In this document: in pieces, positions 29,293-37,102 of the stretch
Position numbering within the stretch: the first letter of the stretch is position 1
Layout: every line of letters starts with the position of its first letter
Assembly: GCA_027459505.1 (NCBI GenBank)
Contig: DAIDIE010000016.1
Location: 119,786 to 183,785 of the forward strand
Direction of reading: 5' to 3'
DNA from: Acidobacteriota bacterium
Lineage (GTDB): Bacteria; Acidobacteriota; Terriglobia; Terriglobales; SCQP01
Length of the DNA: 64,000 nt
Notes under the pieces: generated by a model
Told to the model about the DNA's origin: nothing
Seen by the model: the letters and a program-made list of their open reading frames with translations, nothing else
The model's database searches: none
Program-made: the position numbers and the translations under genes

Positions 29293-29395
29293 TAAAACTA
29301 CGTTTTCAGCCGTGTCCCCGCCGGCGCCAGACCCTACCCTCACCTTCGTGCGCGCCTTTTGGGGTGCGGGAATGCCTTCCGCTGGCACGAGCCTG

Positions 29396-29552
29396 GCGGC
29401 ACGGCCGCTTTTATTCCACCCGCTTCGGTGTCCGGCCGAAGCTCACGGATGGTGGCCGCGCTTTACTAGCCGCCAGCGGGACCTAGTAGGCAACCCCGCA
29501 CTTCGGCCTGCGATTTCGAACTCGAAAGCAGTTCGACTCGGCCCTGGCTCGT
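29396..29552 (-). repeat. Family A element, copy A7 (inverted, 157 bp)
   Basis: The only minus-strand copy. Equivalent to the 162-bp variant with a 5-base deletion in the CGCTGGCGG/CCGCAC area. It lies 20 bases upstream of the AhpD-like start codon. Confidence 0.88.
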
Positions 29553-29572
29553 CCGGGGGCGATAATGACCGT

Positions 29573-30070
29573 ATGAATACCCGTCTCAGCTATTCCACCG
29601 CCTCCCCGCACGCCTATGCCGCCCTGGCCGGCGTGGAGAAGTACGTCCGCGGATGCGGCCTGGAACATTCCTTGCTGGAGTTGGTGAAGCTGCGCGCCTC
29701 GTACCTGAATGGTTGCGCCTATTGCGTCGACATGCATAGCAAAGACGCCCGCGCGGCTGGAGAGACGGAGCAGCGCATCTACGCTGTCCCCGTTTGGCGT
29801 GAAACGCCATTTTTTTCGGACCGTGAACGAGCCGCCTTGGAATGGACGGAAGCCGTCACCATGATTGCAAACAATGGTGTTCCCGATGAGCTCTATGCGC
29901 GCGTCTCCGGGCATTTTTCGCCCAAGGAACTCGTCGACCTCACCACCGCAATCACCGCGATAAACGCCTGGAACCGCATGGCGATCAGCTTCCGCTCTCC
30001 GGTGGGCAGCTATAGGAGCGAGCCACCGAGTCCTCCCTGTGGGAGGAAATCGCAGGTGGAGGGCCGCTAA
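29573..30070 (+). CDS. Carboxymuconolactone decarboxylase/AhpD-like protein, C-terminus altered by repeat B1
   Basis: Alkylhydroperoxidase-D-like all-helical protein with the redox motif CAYCVDMHS (CxxCxxxH), which in AhpD relays reducing power for peroxide removal. MNTRLSYSTASPHAYAAL and LLELVKLRASYLNGCAYC are family-typical. 165 residues; the last 17 (RSEPPSPPCGRKSQVEGR) are encoded by repeat B1, which starts after the GSY codon. Excising B1 (30014-30202) gives GSYQPGQVKSTAL then stop, and GSYQPG-like endings are usual for this family. So the present protein has an element-derived tail replacing its native one. ATG at 29573 lies just outside repeat A7. Confidence 0.82.
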   Translation: MNTRLSYSTASPHAYAALAGVEKYVRGCGLEHSLLELVKLRASYLNGCAYCVDMHSKDARAAGETEQRIYAVPVWRETPFFSDRERAALEWTEAVTMIANNGVPDELYARVSGHFSPKELVDLTTAITAINAWNRMAISFRSPVGSYRSEPPSPPCGRKSQVEGR

Positions 30071-30202
30071 ATCCCGAAGGACGGCCCCCTCGCGCGGGGG
30101 AGGAGCCCGGCCTCGGCGGCTTAACGTTCTCACTGGAGAACGTGCCAGCGACCCAACGGAAAGCAATGCCAGCGGGCGGCTCAGGAGACGAGGCCGTGCC
30201 TC
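30014..30202 (+). repeat. Family B element, copy B1 (189 bp)
   Basis: From AGGAGCGAGCCACCGAGTC to GACGAGGCCGTGCCTC. Carries three hairpins: CCTCCC/GGGAGG, a CCCCC/GGGGG block, and ACGTTCTC/GAGAACGT. It lies across the 3' end of the AhpD-like gene and supplies its stop codon. Confidence 0.9.
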
Positions 30203-30231
30203 CAGCCGGGGCAGGTGAAGAGCACGGCTCT

Positions 30232-31047
30232 CTAACCAGTGTCCCGCACTGGACGTACGTCGCCGGAAACCACTGTACGCAGTTCTCCAGCGGTGGTCCG
30301 CACCAGCAGAAACCCGTTCTCGTCCAGCCCTTCTGTGGTGCCGCAATAAACCTGTTCCGGCCCGCCGCGCGCTCCCACCGTTACCTGCAAGCCGCGCGCA
30401 TAGCTGCTATGGGCGGCGAACTCGGCCAGCAGTTCGCCGTAGCGTTCCTGCTGAAAAAGCCGGTAACGCCTGGCGAAGCTGCGCGCAATTGCCACGAGCA
30501 GCGGCCGCCGTTGCATGTTTCGCCCCAGCGCCAATGCGAGAGAAGTGGCTGGAGTGGCTAAGTCTCCCGGGAACTGCCGCTGCTGCACGTTGACGCCAAT
30601 ACCGAGCAGGGCATACTGCAGCTTCTGGGTGTCGCCGCTGGATTCCAGCAGAATGCCCGACACCTTCTTGCCCTCAAACAGCAGATCATTGGGCCAACGC
30701 AGATCCAGCGCCAGTTCCGAATCTCGCTGCAGTCCCTCCCGCACCGCAACTCCGGCAGCTAACGTCAATGCCAGCAGCCGGACTGGCGAGCACCGCGGCC
30801 GCAGGATGAGAGTGCAGTAAATGCCTTCCCCGGGCGCCGAAGACCAGCGGTTGCCATGACGCCCGCGTCCGGCCGTCTGCTCTTCGGCTATGACCCATGT
30901 AAATTCCGGCGCGCCCGCCTGGGCCAGCAGTGCCGCGCGGCTCTGGGTGGAATCCAGTTGAAGGGAATAATCTACCGCCCATGGCAAGCCGGCTCGCCGC
31001 AGTTCCGCTTCGAGTTGTTGGGGATCAAGGGGATCGCCTGCTTGCAT
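30232..31047 (-). CDS. birA: Biotin-protein ligase without the DNA-binding domain
   Basis: Attaches biotin to the biotin carboxyl carrier of acetyl-CoA carboxylase via biotinyl-AMP. Core motifs: QLDSTQSRA, EEQTAGRGRHGNRWSS (the GRGRxGR-like nucleotide loop), LDLRWPNDLLFEGKKVSGIL (WPND and the lysine). The C-terminal SH3-like part ends with a Gly-rich regulator block. 271 residues; no N-terminal winged helix, so unlike E. coli BirA it cannot be a repressor. nadC ends 12 bases upstream on the same strand, so the pair is probably one transcript. Confidence 0.92.
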   Translation of the reverse strand: MQAGDPLDPQQLEAELRRAGLPWAVDYSLQLDSTQSRAALLAQAGAPEFTWVIAEEQTAGRGRHGNRWSSAPGEGIYCTLILRPRCSPVRLLALTLAAGVAVREGLQRDSELALDLRWPNDLLFEGKKVSGILLESSGDTQKLQYALLGIGVNVQQRQFPGDLATPATSLALALGRNMQRRPLLVAIARSFARRYRLFQQERYGELLAEFAAHSSYARGLQVTVGARGGPEQVYCGTTEGLDENGFLLVRTTAGELRTVVSGDVRPVRDTG

Positions 31048-31059
31048 CCGGGTGCCGCG

Positions 31060-31935
31060 TTAAACGGGAACAATCTTCATGGAGAGGTCGACCGCCGGAG
31101 CGGAATGCGTCAGAGCGCCAATACTGATGAAGTCCACCCCCGTTTCCGCATAGGCGCGCACGTTGGCAAGCTGCACGCCGCCGGAAACCTCCAGCGGCAC
31201 AGTCCGGCCACTGGAACGCACCGCGGCAACGCAGTCGCGGATGAGATCGGGAGGCATGTTATCGAGCAGCACGCGATCCGCCTTGAGTTCCAGTGCCTGG
31301 TGCAGTTCCTCCATGGAACGCACCTCGATCTGGATCTGCTGCCCGGGGTTACGCCGCTCCAGCGCCCGTTGCAGCGCCGGCTTGATGCCGCCCGCCAAGC
31401 GGATATGGTTGTTCTTGATCAGCACCCCATCGGAGAGGTCGTTGCGGTGATTTGTGCCGCCCCCACAGGTGACTGCGTACTTGTCCAGCAGCCGCATGCC
31501 GGGAATCGTCTTGCGCGTGTCCAGGATGCGCACCGGGGTGCCGCGTACCGCTTCCATGAAAGATCGCGTCAACGTCGCAATGCCGCTAAGACGTTGCAGG
31601 AAATTCAAGGTCACGCGCTCGCATGACAGCAACTGGCGCGCATTGCCACGGATGACCACGACGGTTTGTCCCGGGCGCAGCCGCACGCCATCGAAGACTT
31701 CCCGCTGCGAGGTGACCACCACCGGGGGCAACCCGGGGCTGAGCTGAGAAAAAATCTCAAACACCCGGGGCACCAGCCCCAGTCCCGCCAGCACGCAATC
31801 CTGCTTGGCGAGTATTTCCGCCTGCGCCGGCTGCTGCGCGTCAATGGTGAGCTGCGTCGTCGCGTCAGCGGTGGTGTGATCTTCGCGCAAGGCGTTTTCA
31901 ATGAGGTTGGTAATGCGCCGGGAGTTCCAGTCCAT
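31060..31935 (-). CDS. nadC: Nicotinate-nucleotide pyrophosphorylase (carboxylating)
   Basis: Quinolinate phosphoribosyltransferase of de novo NAD synthesis: quinolinate plus PRPP gives nicotinate mononucleotide. Signature blocks: EDHTTADATTQLTI near the N-terminus, LNFLQRLSGIATLTRSF, ILDTRKTIPGMRLLDKYAV, GGGTNHRNDLSDGVLIKNNH, and the C-terminal EVSGGVQLANVRAYAETGVD with GVDFISIGALTHS. 291 residues, complete. It precedes birA, so the transcript links NAD and biotin cofactor genes. nadA and nadB are not in the window. Confidence 0.96.
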   Translation of the reverse strand: MDWNSRRITNLIENALREDHTTADATTQLTIDAQQPAQAEILAKQDCVLAGLGLVPRVFEIFSQLSPGLPPVVVTSQREVFDGVRLRPGQTVVVIRGNARQLLSCERVTLNFLQRLSGIATLTRSFMEAVRGTPVRILDTRKTIPGMRLLDKYAVTCGGGTNHRNDLSDGVLIKNNHIRLAGGIKPALQRALERRNPGQQIQIEVRSMEELHQALELKADRVLLDNMPPDLIRDCVAAVRSSGRTVPLEVSGGVQLANVRAYAETGVDFISIGALTHSAPAVDLSMKIVPV

Positions 31936-32017
31936 AAGGGCTCAAATGTGGACAGCATGAAAAGTTTAGCGTATTGGAACCTTCCAACGGGAGGGGGGGA
32001 ATGCCTAAAATCAAGCC

Positions 32018-32548
32018 ATGCCGAGGCGGCTCAGTCGCGGTGCGGTACTCGCCACCTTAATGGGGCTATCCGCAGTCGCCATTCTCGCGTGGCGCGCCCG
32101 GCCTCAGCAAGCGCTGCCACCAGGAGTGGTGGTTGACCGCATTGTAATTGTTAAGCATCGGCATGAAATGACCATGTACTCCCACGGCATTGCCGTGGGC
32201 CGCTATCGTGTGTCGCTGGGGCGATCCTCCGGCGCCAAACGTTATCAGGGAGACCATCGGACTCCCTTGGGCGATTACATCATCGACGCAAAGAACGCCC
32301 ACAGCCGCTTTCATCTGTCCCTGCATGTCTCCTATCCCAACGCGATTGACCGGGCTCGCGCTGCCCGCAAAGGCCGCCCCCCGGGCAACAACATCATGAT
32401 TCACGGAGTGGAGCCCCGCTTTGCGTGGCTGGGCCCCATCACCACCTGGGTGGATTGGACAGACGGATGCATTGCGGTCACCAATACCCAGATGGACCGG
32501 ATCTGGCGCGCCGTGCCGCTGCGTACTCCGGTGCAAATCGAGCGCTAG
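32018..32548 (+). CDS. L,D-transpeptidase (YkuD-type), exported
   Basis: Peptidoglycan cross-linking enzyme forming 3-3 links or attaching proteins to the cell wall. N-terminal signal/anchor (VLATLMGLSAVAILAWR) then the YkuD fold: SLGRSSGAKRYQGDHRTPLG is the first half, IMIHGVEP and the catalytic SxGC-like block WTDGCIAVTN (His and Cys both present). 176 residues, single domain without LysM. The stop codon TAG at 32546-32548 is formed at the junction with repeat B2; removing B2 gives TAA at the same place, so the protein is unchanged. Confidence 0.88.
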   Translation: MPRRLSRGAVLATLMGLSAVAILAWRARPQQALPPGVVVDRIVIVKHRHEMTMYSHGIAVGRYRVSLGRSSGAKRYQGDHRTPLGDYIIDAKNAHSRFHLSLHVSYPNAIDRARAARKGRPPGNNIMIHGVEPRFAWLGPITTWVDWTDGCIAVTNTQMDRIWRAVPLRTPVQIER

Positions 32549-32735
32549 GAGCGAGCCACCGAGTCCTCCCTGTGGGAGGAAATCGCAGGTGGAGGGCCGC
32601 GAAATTCCTAAGGGCGGCCCCCTCGCGCGGGGGAGGAGCCCGGCCTCGGCGGCCTCACGTTCTCACTGGAGAACGTGCCAGCGACCCAACGGAAAGCAAT
32701 GCCAGCGGGCGGCTCAGGAGACGAGGCCGTGCCTC
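32547..32735 (+). repeat. Family B element, copy B2 (189 bp)
   Basis: Nearly identical to B1 in length and sequence, starting inside the stop codon of the L,D-transpeptidase gene. Same hairpins, ends GACGAGGCCGTGCCTC. Confidence 0.92.
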
Positions 32736-32823
32736 AACCGCCAAAACCGCGTAAGCTGGATAGCAGCCCGGCGGTGCCGGCTGCGCGCGGTATGCCTTTC
32801 GAACCGCCGTTGCGACTTCACCA

Positions 32824-33717
32824 ATGAACTGGATCCACATTATTATCCTCGCCGCTGTGCAGGGAGCGGCTGAACTGTTGCCCGTCTCCAGCTCGGCGCA
32901 CGTCATTGTCGCCGCCGAACTGCTGCACGAAAACATGTCCACCCCAGCCAACTCGTTGCTGCTGGTCATGTTGCATACCGGCACCATGTTTGCCGTGCTG
33001 GTGTACTTCTGGCGGCGCTGGTTACACGAGTACCTCTCCTCCTGGGAGCGCTTCTGGCGCTTCTTCAAGCTGGTCTTTGTGGCCTCGGCGCTTTCTGGCG
33101 CGGTCGGCTTTCCCCTGATCAAGATCATTGAACACATCCTCAGTCATGGCGGAAAGCATGTGCAGGTGGAGGCTCTGTTTCACAAGCTGAACTGGGTTGC
33201 GCCCGCGCTCGCCGTGGTCGGTGTGCTGATCGTGATTGCCGGGCTTAAGGAAGCGCGTCGCACCCATGCGCCCGCCCCAGATGCCGCGGGTGGCGAGGCG
33301 GGAAAGCATGGCGTGGGCTGGGCCGAGGCGGTCTGGATGGGCCTTTTACAGGGCGTCGCCATTCCCTTCCGCGGCTTTTCCCGCTCCGGTTCAACCATCT
33401 CGGGCGGTTTGCTTACCGGCGGCGAGCGCGGCGATGTCGAGTCATTCAGCTTCGCGATGGTGATCGCTTTGACTCCACTGGCGATTGCCCGCGAACTGTG
33501 GCGCGACCTCAAGGCAGCGCATCTGGCGGGCGTCGCAGTGCACATCGGCCCGCTGCTTACCCCGGGCCTGCTCGGCATGGTTTGCGCCTTTATCGCCGGG
33601 CTGCTGGCCCTGCGTTGGCTCTCCAGTTGGCTGGAGAATGGACGCTGGTATTGGTTTGGGGCCTACTGCATCTGCGCCAGCCTCGTGGTGGAGCTGTTGT
33701 ACCTGAAGGGCTGGTAA
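32824..33717 (+). CDS. uppP: Undecaprenyl-diphosphatase
   Basis: Membrane phosphatase recycling undecaprenyl pyrophosphate to the lipid carrier used for cell-wall and polysaccharide synthesis. The first motif is AAELLPVSSSAHVI (E..LPVSSS.H), the second PFRGFSRSGSTISGG (variant PxxxSRSG, usually PGISRSG). About eight membrane helices. 297 residues, slightly longer than average because of a basic loop (KEARRTHAPAPDAAGG). ATG at 32824. It is followed by a strong terminator, so it is likely monocistronic. Confidence 0.92.
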   Translation: MNWIHIIILAAVQGAAELLPVSSSAHVIVAAELLHENMSTPANSLLLVMLHTGTMFAVLVYFWRRWLHEYLSSWERFWRFFKLVFVASALSGAVGFPLIKIIEHILSHGGKHVQVEALFHKLNWVAPALAVVGVLIVIAGLKEARRTHAPAPDAAGGEAGKHGVGWAEAVWMGLLQGVAIPFRGFSRSGSTISGGLLTGGERGDVESFSFAMVIALTPLAIARELWRDLKAAHLAGVAVHIGPLLTPGLLGMVCAFIAGLLALRWLSSWLENGRWYWFGAYCICASLVVELLYLKGW

Positions 33718-33754
33718 GCAATCCGGGCTGTCTTCGGGATTCCTCCAAAATAGA

Positions 33755-33783
33755 AGAGCCGGCCCCACGGGGGCCGGCTCTTT
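33755..33783 (+). terminator. Intrinsic terminator after uppP
   Basis: GAGCCGGCCCC and GGGGCCGGCTC pair over 11 bases across a short CACG-like loop, followed by TTTCT. AGAA precedes the stem, so it may also serve the opposite strand weakly. Confidence 0.85.
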
Positions 33784-33796
33784 CTGCTGCGACGAT

Positions 33797-33958
33797 ACGA
33801 GCCAGGGCCGAGTCGAACTGCTTTCGAGTTCGAAATCGCAGGCTGAAGTGTGGGGTTGCCTACTAGGTCCCGCACCGCTGGCGACTAGTAAAGCGCGGCC
33901 ACCATCCGTGAGCTTCGGCCGGACACCGAAGCGGGTGGAATAAAAGCGGCCGTGCCGC
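33797..33958 (+). repeat. Family A element, copy A8 (162-bp variant)
   Basis: Full short variant from ACGAGCCAGGGCCGAGTC to GCGGCCGTGCCGC, almost identical to A6. Ends 8 bases before the stop codon of the next minus-strand gene. Confidence 0.92.
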
Positions 33959-33966
33959 CTTGATTG

Positions 33967-35517
33967 CTAGCGCCGCTCCAGCACCGGAAGACCATCGCTG
34001 GAGAGCGGCTTTTGCTTTGCCGATTTCGCCGTGAGTCCATTCGCCGGTGGCGCGGCGGCTAGGGCTGGTTCGGGAGCGAAAGCGGCGCGCGGCGCACCAT
34101 CCAGTTTGATCACCAATTCAGTGTCTTTGGGGAAGATAATCTGCTTCCCCATCCCCAAGAAGCGGCTGTAGACCATGCGCGCAGTGGAGTAGTAGCCCAT
34201 GCTTTGGGTCAGCACCGGGTTATTGATCACGACTGCGGTCAGGATTCCGGCGACCCCAAGCTTGTGCCCATCAATGGGCGCGTAAATGCCATCCGCGTCG
34301 TGACTGGCCGCCAGCATGATGCCCAGCGCGGTCATGCCGGGGCCAGGATGTTTCATGCTGCCTCCGCCCTCGCTGTCGAGTTTTAGCCCCGAGACGCCTC
34401 GCGCCGCCTTGAGGTCCGCGGTGATCGCGCTGGCTCTCCCCGTGGGCAGCTGGCAGCGCTCGAAGATGAAGCGCAACTGCCCATTGCGGGCAAAGTGGCC
34501 GGCGGGTTTGACGTGTACCACCTTGCCCTCAAGGATCGCCCCTTCCGGAACGATGAGCTGACCATTGACCACCACCGGACGCGAGACGCGAGCCCGGACC
34601 GGCGTTCCCCAGTGCGCAGTGGCCGAGCTCAGCGGCGTCAGCAAGCGCGCGTGCAGGAGGGTTCCTTTCGGCAGTGTAGTCATCGCCATTGCGGAGGTGG
34701 CGGGCGAGGCGAGGGCGGGCCCGGCGGGAAGGGACACACCGGTCTTCAATTCGGCGCTAAAAAACGCGCCGCGCGGTATCTCCTGCGGATGGTACGGCAG
34801 ACCCATGATGAACGTGTGTTCAAGCGAAGGCAGGTTGGCTTCGCTGCGCAGGTTGCTGACCTGGGATTTCAAGGCCCGCTCTACGCTGGTAATCTGCCCG
34901 CGCGCTCGCCTCTCGAGTTGCTGTTTGCGGGTCATTTTCTTGCTGCTCGCGCTCATGCGCAGCACCAGCGGCTGCCCTTGTGAGGCTACCGTATGGATGG
35001 GCACACGCTCTCCGTCGGGCAGCGTGAGGCTGTCGAAAACGACGTTGGCCTGGTGCAGCGGTGTGAAATCAAAGCCCATCAGAGCGTTCAGCCGCTGCTG
35101 GAAGGGCACCCCCTTCAGTGCGGCAATGTGACCGTCTACCCGGGTCCCCTTCGGCAACACCAGCCGGTCACCGACATAGACAGGGGCCGCCAGCCGGCCA
35201 TGCACTGCGTTTCCGGTGTGCATGCCGGTCGCCTTGGGCAACATCACTTCCAGTGGGGTGCCGGTCTGAACGAGCGCCCGCTCGTTCTCTGGGCCAGTGG
35301 CAAAGGAGGGCGGCAGGACCGGTTGGGGCGGAAACGGCTGCGCCAAGGCCGCTAGCGGGATACCGTCGGGCGTCGCCTGCAGGACAGCGGGACGCGCCGG
35401 AACTGCGGCGGCGGATGCGGCAGGAGCGGAAGCTTCTTGTCCAGTCAGAACCGCTGGCGCAAAGGCCATGGGCAGAAGAGCAACGAAAAATGCGAATTGA
35501 GTGCTGCGCGATGCCAC
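33967..35517 (-). CDS. Exported protein of unknown function
   Basis: Not recognised. 516 residues, starts with GTG at 35517 and a signal peptide (FAFFVALLPMAFAPAVLTGQ). Two related beta-rich segments, one around residues 100-180 (VYVGDRLVLPKGTRVDGHIA) and one around 320-400 (PVVVNGQLIVPEGAILEGKV), repeat a theme seen in TrbI/VirB10-like surface proteins, with LPxGTxxxGxI motifs. The central part is basic (KKMTRKQQLERRARG). Probably an envelope structural or assembly protein in Acidobacteria; no catalytic site is visible. It stands between repeat A8 and the dehydratase cluster. Confidence 0.6.
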   Translation of the reverse strand: MASRSTQFAFFVALLPMAFAPAVLTGQEASAPAASAAAVPARPAVLQATPDGIPLAALAQPFPPQPVLPPSFATGPENERALVQTGTPLEVMLPKATGMHTGNAVHGRLAAPVYVGDRLVLPKGTRVDGHIAALKGVPFQQRLNALMGFDFTPLHQANVVFDSLTLPDGERVPIHTVASQGQPLVLRMSASSKKMTRKQQLERRARGQITSVERALKSQVSNLRSEANLPSLEHTFIMGLPYHPQEIPRGAFFSAELKTGVSLPAGPALASPATSAMAMTTLPKGTLLHARLLTPLSSATAHWGTPVRARVSRPVVVNGQLIVPEGAILEGKVVHVKPAGHFARNGQLRFIFERCQLPTGRASAITADLKAARGVSGLKLDSEGGGSMKHPGPGMTALGIMLAASHDADGIYAPIDGHKLGVAGILTAVVINNPVLTQSMGYYSTARMVYSRFLGMGKQIIFPKDTELVIKLDGAPRAAFAPEPALAAAPPANGLTAKSAKQKPLSSDGLPVLERR

Positions 35518-35784
35518 TAAAGACCCCGAGGGTGAAGGCGTCCCGAACGGGCGCGAGAAGTGGAAACTCCGGGCCGGTGGAACTGGTCTGAAATTTCGGT
35601 GTTGCTCCTGTTATAGCAGGCTGGCTTTGTTTTGTATACCCGGCCCGAAAGGCAATCCTCCTGTACGGTGAGACGGTGCCGGGAAGGAATAAAGATGCTG
35701 AATCGAGTGGAAATATAGCGTCTAAGTTGTTGCTCCGCGCGCGGCTGGAAGGCTGCCTTGAACGGGCTTGCCTGGGCGGCCAGG

Positions 35785-37083
35785 CTACCTGACCAATCCT
35801 GGGAAACGCTCCGCCAGCAGCGCATGGCAGCGCTCATCATCGCCGTCATGACTGGCCTGCAGCAACAGTTCCAGCCAAACGAGCCAGGGCCGAGTCGAAC
35901 TGCTTTCGAGTTCGAAATCGCAGGCCGAAGCCGTAGCGAAGGTCCGGGGTTGCCGTTTAGGTCCCGCACCGCTGGCGGCTAGTAATGCGCGGCCACCACC
36001 CGTGAGCTTCGGCCGGACACCGAAGCGGGTGGAATAAAAGCGGCCGTGCCGCTTTGCTGGCGGCGCAGGCGCTTCCGCCCCTTTTTGACTATCCGGTTCA
36101 ATCACCAGAAATTCACCTCGCTCGCGCATCCGGCGGCGTTCCGCGGCGGTGAACAACGACTCGTGCAGTTTTTCCCCGGCATGAAGCCGGGTCACGATGA
36201 TCTCCGTTTCCGGCCGGTCACTCAAGGCGACAACGACTTCCGCGAGTTGCATGACCGAAATGGGCTTGCCCATCTGGGGCACGGCAATGCAGCCGCTTGG
36301 TACGTTCAAGGTGCTTAGTTGCAGCACCGCGGCAGCAACCTTTTCTATCGAAAGGAAATAACGCGTCGCTTCGGTGTGCCGCACGGTTACTTGCTTGCCC
36401 GCCGCAATCTGCGATAGGAACAGCGGAACCACACTGCCCCGGCTTCCCAGCACGTTGCCGCAGCGCAGGATCGCGATGCGCGGCCGCGGCAGCTCCCGCG
36501 CCGCTTGCAGCACAACCCACTCGGCGACGCACTTGCTCGCGCCCATCACCGAACTGGGGTCCACCGCCTTATCGGTGGAAAGGATCGTCACTTGCTGTAC
36601 CCCGTTTTTCGCGGCACCGTCGATGAGGTTACGGGTGGCGAGCACGTTACCGCTGACCGCCTCGGCGGCTTGCGTCTGCAGCAAAACCACATGCTTATGC
36701 GCGGCCGCATGAATAATGATGTCCGGTCGATGGCGTCGTAGAACGCGATCGACACGTGCGGGAAATCGCAGATCGGCCAACTCCAGACGCACTTCGCCGC
36801 CGGCCGTGGGCAGGCGCCGCTCCAGGTTCACCAAACCGCTTTCGTCTTTGTCGAGCAGGACGAGACATTGGGGGCCGAGGTGGCTCAGCAGGTGTGCCAC
36901 TGCGCTCCCAATCGAGCCACCGGCGCCCGTGACCAGCACGCGGCGCCCGGAAAACGCGCCGTTTTGCCGCACCGTCTGGAGCAGGTCCGGCCGCGGACTC
37001 CCGGCGCCTTCCCCGCGCACGAGGACGCGCAGCTCCCGCAACAGTTCCGGAGAGAGTTCTTGTGCTGCGGGTGCTCGGGACAT
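35785..37083 (-). CDS. CapD-like nucleotide-sugar 4,6-dehydratase with in-frame repeat A9
   Basis: Nucleotide-sugar (probably UDP-GlcNAc-type) dehydratase/epimerase for surface polysaccharide. Rossmann VLVTGAGGSIGSAVAHLL; then DKDESGLVNLERRL; the acid/base block HAAAHKHVVLLQTQAAEAV; and SVMGASKCVAEWV carrying Ser..Lys, with Met in the usual Tyr position (variant). Residues from roughly 344 to 402 (KRHGRFYSTRFG to SSSTRPWLV) are repeat A9 read in frame (174 bp, 58 codons); after it the C-terminal helix LELLLQASHDGDDERCHALL resumes. Removing A9 leaves an uninterrupted reading frame. 432 residues. Follows manB. Confidence 0.78.
   Translation of the reverse strand: MSRAPAAQELSPELLRELRVLVRGEGAGSPRPDLLQTVRQNGAFSGRRVLVTGAGGSIGSAVAHLLSHLGPQCLVLLDKDESGLVNLERRLPTAGGEVRLELADLRFPARVDRVLRRHRPDIIIHAAAHKHVVLLQTQAAEAVSGNVLATRNLIDGAAKNGVQQVTILSTDKAVDPSSVMGASKCVAEWVVLQAARELPRPRIAILRCGNVLGSRGSVVPLFLSQIAAGKQVTVRHTEATRYFLSIEKVAAAVLQLSTLNVPSGCIAVPQMGKPISVMQLAEVVVALSDRPETEIIVTRLHAGEKLHESLFTAAERRRMRERGEFLVIEPDSQKGAEAPAPPAKRHGRFYSTRFGVRPKLTGGGRALLAASGAGPKRQPRTFATASACDFELESSSTRPWLVWLELLLQASHDGDDERCHALLAERFPGLVR
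35879..36052 (+). repeat. Family A element, copy A9 (174 bp) inside a coding sequence
   Basis: Full-length copy from ACGAGCCAGGGCCGAGTC to GCGGCCGTGCCGC. The host gene reads it on the minus strand without a stop codon, giving 58 extra residues. The flanks show no clear duplicated target. Confidence 0.93.
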
Positions 37084-37102
37084 ATTCTGCTGGGCGAAGT
37101 TC

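Noticed and set aside
35890..35930. tRNA-derived origin of family A
   Set aside because: GAGTTCGAAATCGCAGG resembles a T-loop, but no cloverleaf, anticodon arm or CCA pattern can be drawn, and family B lacks the motif.
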